Position numbers and translations under genes: made by a program. From positions 18,497,094 through 18,561,093 of the forward strand of contig CM063255.1 in assembly GCA_032158295.1 (NCBI GenBank): a stretch of 64,000 bases of DNA, in the 5' to 3' direction. The DNA is from Pycnopodia helianthoides (lineage: Eukaryota > Echinodermata > Asteroidea > Forcipulatida > Asteriidae). The notes beneath the pieces were generated by a model. It ran no database searches. It saw nothing but the letters and a program-made list of their open reading frames with translations, and had not been told where the DNA came from. This document shows, one piece after another, positions 55,695-64,000 of the stretch. Numbering within the stretch: the stretch's first letter is position 1; each line of letters starts with the position of its first letter.

Positions 55695-55897
55695 CCCCTT
55701 GGCCCAATTTCATAGAGCTGCTTTAAAGCAGAAATATTGCTTTAAAATTTTCTGCTTAGCAGAAATGAGCAGGATACCAGTCACAAATTGTACAGGTGAC
55801 ATGGCACTTTGGCTGGCAACCTTAATCTGGTAAGCATAATTTTTTGTGCTTAGCTACTTTTTGTGCTTATTGTACAAGCAGCTCTATGAAATTGGGC
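55695..55897. mobile_element. 'gggcccaatttcatagagct' TIR element copy
   Basis: Left 'ggcccaatttcatagagctg', right 'agctctatgaaattgggccc', interior 'gagcaggataccagtcacaa' and 'ggcaaccttaatctggtaag'. Confidence 0.85.
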
Positions 55898-57269
55898 CCT
55901 TTTTAAAGAACAGTTCTGGAGCTAGAGAAGGAGCAAAGAGCAGAATTTCTTAAAATTTGACAAAAATCACAAACAAAATTGTTCACCGGTCAGACAGACA
56001 TCAAATGGTCTGAATTCAGATCAGTCTGAAATTTCTCATTCCTTTATTATTTAAAACACTTGTCTCACATCCAAACAGTCGAGAGTTGCTTCGTCAAGTC
56101 ATATTTCAGTACTTCACAATTGTTTTTTTCCCTTCTCTTTTTTTGTGGGGGAGTGCATATACGTGTAGTTCTCATAAATTCTAGAACTCCTCTACTCAGA
56201 CAGATTAAATGTTAACTCTAGATGATTATAATGGGGCACTTGTTGTTAAAAAGCAAGCGCCGCATAATGTGTACAGCGACACACCTAGACAGCACTAAAT
56301 AAACAAACAACGTAGGCAAGCTCAGTGTTAATCTTACTGCCAATATTTTGACTAATCACAACAATTGGTGTAATTCATGATTGACCTCCAACCCTATTAT
56401 ACATGCGTGAAAAATTGAATACTATATAAAAGCTGCATTTCATTTGTAGGACCAGTACATTAGAACACGCACATTTGTTGCAAATGAATTCAATGTACAT
56501 AATATGTAAGAACTGCAATATCGCAAATAAATTATCTAGTTGGATCTACCGACAGCTTGTTTATTGGAAATGTGTTCCAGTTGAATTAATACAGTATATA
56601 CATGTACCAAGGTTTATGTATGTATTGTACATGCATTCACAGGCCTGGCACTTCACAGAGGCATGGAGGCGATTGCCTACGTTGCCCCTGGTCATTGACT
56701 TGGTGCCCCTTGAACTGTTCCAAACCAATTTCCTCAGAGTGGTGCCCTTTACCACAGGAGAAAACGCCTTGGTGCCCTTGCCCTTTCAAAAACAAAGCAC
56801 ATGGTTTAGATGATTCTTTTTTTTGGGGGGGGGGGGGGAGGAGTGGTTACATTTATTTAGCAATTGTAGAGAAGAGGGCGGGAATTTGCTAACATGTTAT
56901 CATATAATCATATAATCGTTATTTTCCAAGAGAATAAACATTAAAAGCCAGGGACAACATAATTTGTCCCTCCAAGTGGAAAAAAAACAAAAGTTTTTTT
57001 TTTTTTTTTTTAATAAGTTATTGAGTTATGGATTTTGTTAGGGTGAGGAAGGATCCCAGTAAATCATTCAAGGGAATAATTTTTGTTCAAATAGTCAGTG
57101 GCCAGAAGTTTCAACCTAACAGAGTCTTTCTCCAAGGCTTCCATTTACACATAGCCTTCGAGAAAGACTCTGCTAGGGTCCAAACATAGGGCCACTAACT
57201 ATTTGTGTTCATTTATACTGGAATGGTCCTTTTGGTTGGTGAGCAGTTTGCAACAGCTAATTCTATTTT

Positions 57270-57500
57270 CTAACCCTCCTACTGTACTGTCAGTGACTCT
57301 CGGCAACATTTTCCAGTGAGTTGATCAACCATTTGAAACCATTCGACTGCTAAGGTTGTGTCGGGTGGTACAACTGTGCACAGAACTAACTTCGACTGTG
57401 CACGATGCATTCCCTCATGGTATCATATTGCAGGCTGGTATAGTTTATCTAATGTATCATTCAAAACCACACATAAACAAGTCAGACAGCAAGAGAGCTA
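57270..57500. mobile_element. piggyBac-like MITE, diverged copy 3
   Basis: Starts 'taaccctcctactgtactgt' and carries 'ggcaacattttccagtgagt' and 'ttccctcatggtatcatatt'; the right end has decayed to 'gcaagagagctacag'. Confidence 0.7.
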
Positions 57501-57919
57501 CAGGGAATAAATTAAGACACAAAGTAAAAAAAAAATCTCACATGTAGTAAAAAAACAGACATTCTCAATCCTATGGGACCGTCCTATTTTTGATTCTTTT
57601 TTGTTAACAAGATTTATGTTTGGTTTTTTAATCCTTCACAATACAGTAACCCACCCAGCTGTCAAAACTGCCCCAAATACCTGAATACTGTGGGACAAAA
57701 AAAACGAACAAAAGGTCTTGTCAAAGTTAGTGGAGAGCATTGTTGGACGTTGTTTGGTTGCAAAATATTGAAACTGTTGAAGCAATGTAGAGTGTCAAGC
57801 GGTACATGTAGAGGTCAGAGTGGACCTCCCCATTGTTCACAGTTTATGAATATTTTCTGACTTTTTGCCAGGTAGGTTTTCTCTCTGTTGGAATTTTGCA
57901 ATTAACTAGAAAGCTCTGG

Positions 57920-58550
57920 ACCCAAGCTATTTAAGCAGAAAAGAATGTGCTTCACAAATTAGTTTGCTGAGCAAATTACAAGCGGAGTACCAGTCACACA
58001 CAATGTACATTGTGTGGCATTTCGGCTGGTAGCCTCTTCATGCTAAGCAAAATTGTTCTGTGCTCAGCAAATTTGTGTGCTTAACAGCTTTGTGAAATTG
58101 AACCATGGGCCCAATATCAAAAGGTGGTCGCATTTTTTAGAGATATAACAAAAAATCTCGAGCGATTTTCACGCAGGAAGAATTATGGAATGCACAGTCT
58201 GAGAAACATTTCATGAAGATGCAGAAACATTTCTCAGATTGAAATGTTTTTGAATCACCCTCTCGAAAACCACATTCCTTTGTAGGGAATCGTTTCTCAA
58301 AAATTATGAACAGCTGCAGTGCCTCTTTACAAAGTAAGTCTATATGGTCATTTATTTTTGGAGTAATTACCAAAGGTATACACTCCCTTTAAGCACAAAA
58401 AGCAGCTTAGCATAACAAAATGTTACCAGAATAAAGGTTACCATCCACAATACAAAGTCATATGTACCAGCTGTGCCTGGCACCGTGCTCATTTTTGCTT
58501 AGCAGAAACATGTTAACCGTTTTTTTCTGCTTAATCACCTCTAAGAGATT
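57920..58550. mobile_element. Diverged TIR-family copy split around a ~280-bp element
   Basis: 57920-58105 and 58385-58550 both show the 'aagcagctta'/'ctgctaagca' family texture. Between them 58108-58390 carries 'ctcagattgaaatg'/'tctgagaaacattt' inverted blocks and ends 'ggtatacactcccttta'. Confidence 0.5.
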
Positions 58551-58567
58551 ATTACTATTATCATTTA

Positions 58568-58799
58568 TTAACCCTCCTACTCTCAGTGACTCTTGGCAAC
58601 ATTTTCCAGTGAGTTGACCAACCATTTGAAACCATTCGACTGCCAAGGTTGTGTACGGTGGCACAACTGTGCACAGAGCTAACTGTGCACTGTGTACATG
58701 CATTCCCTCATGGTATCATATTGCAGGCTGGCATAGTTTATCTATCCTTCAAAACCACAGTGAATGGTATTGAATGGTCAGACAGCAAGAGGGTTTTAA
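58568..58799. mobile_element. piggyBac-like MITE, TTAA flanked, copy 4
   Basis: TTAA-CCCTCCTACTCTCAG at the left and AAGAGGG-TTTTAA at the right; the interior is nearly identical to 38024-38253. Confidence 0.8.
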
Positions 58800-58864
58800 T
58801 GTACATTTATAATGCGCCATGTCTCTCATAAATGACACTGGCACCTAATTATCATTTAAAAAAA

Positions 58865-59515
58865 ATGATTTTATGAGACGAAGCAACCATAATACAACAC
58901 TTTGAAAGGGATACAAGGTGTGGTGGCACATATTGCTAGTTTCGTTTACGTGCTTAAAACAACACATGGGACTTACGGCTATACGTCCCGTCCAAAGGAC
59001 GCAGTTGCTCAATAATGGTTAAAGGAACATTACAGAATTGGTTTTTGCTAACAAAACAGTTGCTGGCAGTGTAAGCACTTTATGTAATCCACCATGTATA
59101 ACTGACAAACCTGTAGAAGTTTGAGATCGATCGGCCATCTGGGTCACAGAAAATAGTGAACAACCGACTACACATTTGCATGAAATCATATGATTTTCAC
59201 AAATGAATAAAACGCTCACTGAGCGATAAACTCCAATCGGAAAATTAGTTTATTCATTTCTCATCAAATATGGCATTTCAGATAGAAATATTTCAAGGGA
59301 TGTTTTCTACTATCATCATCTTTAGACCGTGTAAGTTTTATGTAAATCTGTGATCAAAAAGTATATTTTACAAGGTTTTTTCTTACCAATTCTGTAATGT
59401 TCCTTTACGTAACTTGCTTAAGGACACAAGTGTCAAGACCGGGATTCAAACCCACACTCTGCTGATCAGAAACACCAGAGCTTCAGTGCCGTGCGCTTGA
59501 CTACTCAGCCAGGAG
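58865..59515 (-). mobile_element. SINE split by a MITE insertion (59019-59407)
   Basis: 58865-59018 is the SINE body ('ttttatgagacgaagcaacc' ... 'cgtcccgtccaaaggacgca') and 59408-59515 is the head ('taacttgcttaaggacacaa', 'acccacactctgctgatcag'). The MITE in between has inverted ends 'ttaaaggaacattacagaat' and 'attctgtaatgttccttta'; TTAA-like bases sit at both junctions. Confidence 0.85.
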
Positions 59516-61094
59516 TCGACACACCAAGATGTTTTTGAATTAAACAAAAAGAGTATTCCCACGAATGGAACCATGCGTGTAAAATGAAGAACAAAACCGC
59601 AACCAGTTTTTACCAGAGTTCCATGTGTTTGACATTGTGTGAGTGTGAGAAACGAGTACGGTTTCCGATTGCGCTGCATGTGCATCACACATGTATTGAA
59701 CAACTGTAGTTCAATCAACAACAACATGTATGCATGAATTGAAATCAGGATTCTGCCCACGGTGGTTGGTGATGGAAAACCCTGCCCGGCACTCAGGATC
59801 CCCCAAACCACCACTGGCAATTTTTTTTTTTATGTTTCCCACCAATACACATTGTCCACATTTTAAAATTAAACCTTGGATGGTTTCCATTCAAATGCTT
59901 TTAACGAAATGTAAGTTGGGTATTTACCAGTAAACAAATTTGTATTCAAATCCATAAAATTTGAGAACTTCTTTGGTTTGAGACTATTTTTATGATCTAC
60001 CGTGTAACTGACCACCTCACAATGTTTCCAGGGAAACATTTTTCCACCAAGTGCTACAGAAATCTTGGGCAGAACCCTGGTAATATTGGAAGCTTAATTT
60101 TGCTTTTGAAAAGTGTTGTGAAATATTTCCAAAAATGTTTTTCAAAGAGATACTCTCTTCTCAGTGATGTTCAGAAACGCGTTCTAAACACGAGCTCCGA
60201 CATGATGATAAAAACTGCAATACTTTCACATTGTCACTTCCACTGTGTCACAGAAAATGAAGGAAAGACCCTCTACGATGGTAGAACATGTACATTTACC
60301 ACAGGGACGAGATTGGACCAATGTGAACATTCCTGAAAACAGGCTTGCCGGTCTGGGTTCCCCCTAATACTAGACCTAGAACCTCCCAGATGTTACAATT
60401 CAGGAGGCTTACAGACTCTGTGCATCACAGAATACAAAACGTTTGACAAGTGACTATTGCTCTCCCAGATGTACAATTCAGAGGCTTACAGACTCTGTGC
60501 ATCACCAGAAATGACAAAACTACAGGTTTGGACACAAAGTGGATTATTTCTATAACTTCCTTATGGCGGACTGCTTTACTTTTCTCCAGGCAATTTGAAG
60601 GCTCAAGGAGGTTTTTAAGACAATCCTGAAATCAGGAAAACACCCAATGAAATCACATGCCTGGTACACATGTACCGTACAGGTAACCATCGTATGGTGG
60701 TTGTACATGAGTATTGAATAGAGCTGTGTGCATCATGTTCATGATGTGAGGACACTGTATGGTCCGAGCGCTGTATGGTGATTGCTCAGACTGCGTAATT
60801 AATTCCTGATGAACAATGACTCATGACTGCGCGCTACACATGTTATCTACTCACTACATCTCAGTCCTGATATTTATACAAATGTAACTATTAAAAGAAG
60901 AAAAACAACACTCATGCGATTGATATTTAGGGTGTTTCCTAAATGACTGATTAATTCAAATGACTAATTAATTCAATCTATGTAGGTGTGATTTGTGGAG
61001 GACACGTAGACATGTACTACAACTGTGAATATGGAGCATCAAATGTAAGGTCCCTTTCCATGCACCATTTATTTCAGTGATAAATTGACCATAC

Positions 61095-61480
61095 ATATGT
61101 ACAGGCCTTGCACTTAAGCTTTTTGTAAAGTAGCCCGCCGGGCCAGTAAACTGTGCATTTTACTTGCCCCCAGGAAGTTTTAGTAGCCCAGATTTTAAAC
61201 AGGAATTGCCATAACTGTAATGTTCTGATGTGTTAGTGTTAACGATCACAACCAGTTCAATGATCAAATAAAGTTATATTAACACACTCAATAACGATTA
61301 ACACATTTTATACATTAATTATTCACATCTGAAAAGGAAGAAATTGCATTTTAAAAGTACAAAATGTAGGTTGCACAGTTTTTAGTAGCCCACAGGGCAA
61401 GTTGAGAAGTGGTGTTTACTAGCCCATAGCATCTTTTACTAGACAATGTACGCCGGGCTAGTGTTAAGGGCGAGCCCTGA
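61095..61480. repeat. Dispersed repeat ('agtagcccaca' / 'gggctagtgttaagggcgag')
   Basis: Blocks 'gtagcccgccgggccagtaa', 'cttgcccccaggaagtttta', 'agtagcccacagggcaagtt' and 'cgccgggctagtgttaaggg'. Matching fragments are at 54520-54610 and 55040-55110. Confidence 0.65.
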
Positions 61481-61605
61481 TGTATAATAATAATAATAAT
61501 AATAATAGTATGCAGTTCTTGTATATCTACATGTAGCTTTATCACACCCGATGGGCATCTCAAAGCACTCAGTATTTTTCCTGCAAGGTATGTGGAGGCT
61601 ACGTA
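61480..61605 (-). mobile_element. SINE tail fragment
   Basis: (TAA)n followed by 'gctttatcacacccgatggg' and 'catctcaaagcactcagtat', the type 2 tail; no tRNA head is attached. Confidence 0.75.
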
Positions 61606-62314
61606 GGGGCACATTATTTGTTTCCTTGATTTTCACAAATCGCGACCCCCCAAAAAAACTGGTCACAATAGTGCCCTCAAGAGTCCTTTCTCCCATTCTG
61701 ACCATTGTGTTGCCATGGGATCTTAATGTTTTTGTTTTACTATTTTTCTGAAGGGATTTAAAACTGGTCCGTCATAGCAACCGGTCGGCGAGTGAAAGAG
61801 TTTAACAAGTCTCTTTAAACCTCCTGTTTCGGAGCATTGATCTGAATGAAGAAAAAAAAGGCAGGTTTTTTAAGGATGAAGGTCTTCTTTAGGCTATGAT
61901 TTAGAGTTATTTAAACACTGAAGCCCATTGTGTAGATCTAGGTCGTGTGAATGCCACAGTGAATCATGACGCCCAACGAGAACAATCAGAGATGCCGACT
62001 GATGCAAAGGCTACTATTTTCATTATACAACTCTTTGGCTACAAATTAATATCATTATTATAAGTTGTGCACTTTGTCTATACAGTTGAATTGATGTACA
62101 TTGGTACATACATGTACATACATGTAGTACATGAATACATCCTCACTTCACAATAAGGATACTTTGAATATTAGCGTTCTGCACTATTGGTAAAAATAGA
62201 AGCTCAGTACTCGGATCCCAGTACTCAAATTTCACTGACGTACTGTACATGTCCAAGCTTTATGTTTACTCATACAAGTACAATGTACTAGACTGTTCAT
62301 ACTACAGTCTGCTG

Positions 62315-62565
62315 AATTCAAGCCTTGATTTGGTTACAATAAATTCAACTTCAAGCCTTGATTTGGTAACAATGAATTCCAGCCTTGATTTGGCAACATT
62401 GAATTCAAGCCCTGATTTGGTAACTAATTCCAGCCTTGATTTGGTAACTAAATTCCAGCCTTGATTTGGCAACATTGAATTCAAGCCCTGATTTGGTAAC
62501 TAATTCCAGCCTTGATTTGGTAACTGAATTCCAGCCTTGATTTGGTTACATTGAATTCCACCCAC
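62315..62565. repeat. ~27-30-bp tandem repeat
   Basis: About nine degenerate units of 'aattc(a/c)agccttgatttgg' with a variable 'taac(aatg/ta)' spacer. The 71-codon (SSLDLVT) and 60-codon frames here are repeat by-products. Confidence 0.9.
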
Positions 62566-62959
62566 TGAAAACCAAAAATATTCCACACATGTCACAATCA
62601 GTGGTACATTCTCTGACAATATGCAAGAGAAGATATGTTGTGAATGTAATCAAGCATACAGGTGTAGCTGTGCATGCAGAATGGGGCAAGATGGGACGAA
62701 CGTAGCATTAGCTTTGCAGTGTACATGTTATGAGTCATCGTCTAACAGACATACATGTACAATCAAGATCTACATTTAAAATGTGAACATCAACACTTGT
62801 AAGATTTAAAGGAGAGCTCTCTTGTCTGATGACCAGTAAGGCTCCGTATCAAACTACAAATACCAAGGAAATGAAACCCAAGAACAATCCTCACTGTTTG
62901 TTCATGGTTTGTTTCATACTTGTCTACAATTCCCCATAAGATATGCAGACAGGCCATAT

Positions 62960-63080
62960 CATAATTGGTGGTTATGGCTAGAGCTACGGCTGTTGCTAAG
63001 GATGGTGCCAAGGACGTCCTACACTCCTTCGCACAATGATGCAGCAATCCAGCCGTAGCCGTAAATTCAGACATGGCCTA
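62960..63080. mobile_element. Short palindromic element ('ggctacggc' family), copy 3
   Basis: Left 'attggtggttatggctagag' with 'ctacggctgttgctaagga', right 'atccagccgtagccgtaaat' with 'tca'; ends inverted as in the 10.7- and 20.4-kb copies. Confidence 0.65.
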
Positions 63081-64000
63081 ATTTTAAAGGCAGCGGATAC
63101 TTTGGGTAATTACTCAAGAAATAGATCACCATGAAAACTATGTACTTGGTAAGGAGCACCTGAGAGCCCCTAATAGTATAAAACATTGTGAGAAACGACT
63201 CCCTCTGAAGTAATGTAGTTTTTGAGAAAGGGGTACTTTCTCACTAAAATATTTGACTCTCAGAAAGGCTTCAGGCATTTGAAAGCACACAATTCTACTA
63301 GTGTTTGACAATTACCAAATGAAAACTACATTCTGCCTTTGAGCTGATCATCTCACTGATGTAATCCTACCGTAGCATGGCAAAATGCTACACAAAATGT
63401 AGCAGTTTCTACTCAAAACTCATCGTTAGCGTTCAAGGTTCAGTGTGCACAAAACTTGCTCAGTCTAAATATTTTGCTGAGCAAAATTACCTGACGAGAT
63501 CATTCCCTGTGTAGCTCCATTGCACTGCTATTAACCACGGGTAGATGGATGCATTGTGTATGGAATTATTCAGCAGAAGAATTCTTTTGTTCAAGTTGCT
63601 GTTTTTCTGAATGTTGAAAAAACTTTAAACTCCATGGTAATTTGCTCACTATAAATTATAATGATTTGTTACGTCCAAAAAGTTGATATTTCATGAAATG
63701 TTTACAATGTATGTCAGTACATTATGTAGTGAACAAACACTGTGCATATTTATCAAGTTAATTTATGTTTTTACACACTTTGTTGATTTTCATGTTATGT
63801 AGCCGATAGCCATAATATGCAATTGAACGTCACCCATGACAAAACATGTTTACAAAAGAGCCACAGAGCCTGGACTTCCTGCAGGCATGATTTGTACACA
63901 GCTCAATGAAAGAAAACATTGTAAAAAAGAGATTACACTGTCTGATAAAAATATAAACTTTCCATACGATGAAAGGGGGCACATCTCAAAATTTGTTCAG

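Larger units (their letters stand above)
48102..64000. other. Probable CAMSAP first intron / upstream region, repeats only
   Basis: No exon with family similarity plus splice support was recognised over about 15.9 kb. The contents I can name are the SINEs, TIR elements and tandem repeats listed separately; the rest, including 60340-61080 and 63320-64000, shows no structure that I recognise. Confidence 0.5.

Noticed and set aside
59992..60336. 114-codon plus-strand frame
   Set aside because: No family similarity; it lies in repeat-like intronic/upstream sequence with low-complexity codon content.
1..64000. CRISPR array, operon or prokaryotic island
   Set aside because: Tandem arrays lack repeat-spacer structure, and genes are intron-split with eukaryotic splice signals.

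Overview
The window is animal nuclear DNA, most likely from an echinoderm and probably a sea star. This rests on the intron-rich gene structure, on three metazoan gene families, and on the very dense population of short palindromic elements and tRNA-derived SINEs; no species-level assignment is claimed. About 90% of the sequence is non-coding, and nearly all open frames other than the exons listed are chance or repeat-derived.

Layout. (1) 601-3816, minus strand: the 5' part of an SDF2/SDF2L1-type gene (ER-lumen MIR-domain protein). Three coding exons are visible (signal peptide plus two MIR exons); the remainder lies beyond the left edge. (2) 4824-5318, plus strand: a small one-exon gene for an ABRA/STARS-like protein with a C-terminal Costars domain, arranged head-to-head with SDF2 across about 1 kb. 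(3) 5319-14584: repeat-rich intergenic DNA with SINEs, palindromic elements and a 77-bp tandem array. (4) 14585-48101, minus strand: a CAMSAP/Patronin gene (microtubule minus-end binding protein). I assembled 17 coding exons by splice consensus, reading phase and family similarity. Their phases join without a break to give 1938 codons plus stop, covering the N-terminal conserved block, the CH domain, one 3340-nt exon carrying the disordered/coiled-coil middle, and the C-terminal CKK domain. Only the first coding exon (start methionine) was not found. (5) 48102-64000: probably the first intron and/or upstream region of CAMSAP, holding only repeats in my reading.

The three genes are functionally separate (ER protein quality control, actin/Rho signalling, microtubule minus ends); nothing suggests an operon-like unit. 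The most unusual non-gene content is inside the CAMSAP introns and flanks: a 30-bp minisatellite whose unit closely resembles the CTCF core motif, an 83-bp satellite with a dimeric higher-order pattern, a 47-bp array grown inside a terminal-inverted-repeat element, and several element-within-element insertions that order the repeat families in time.
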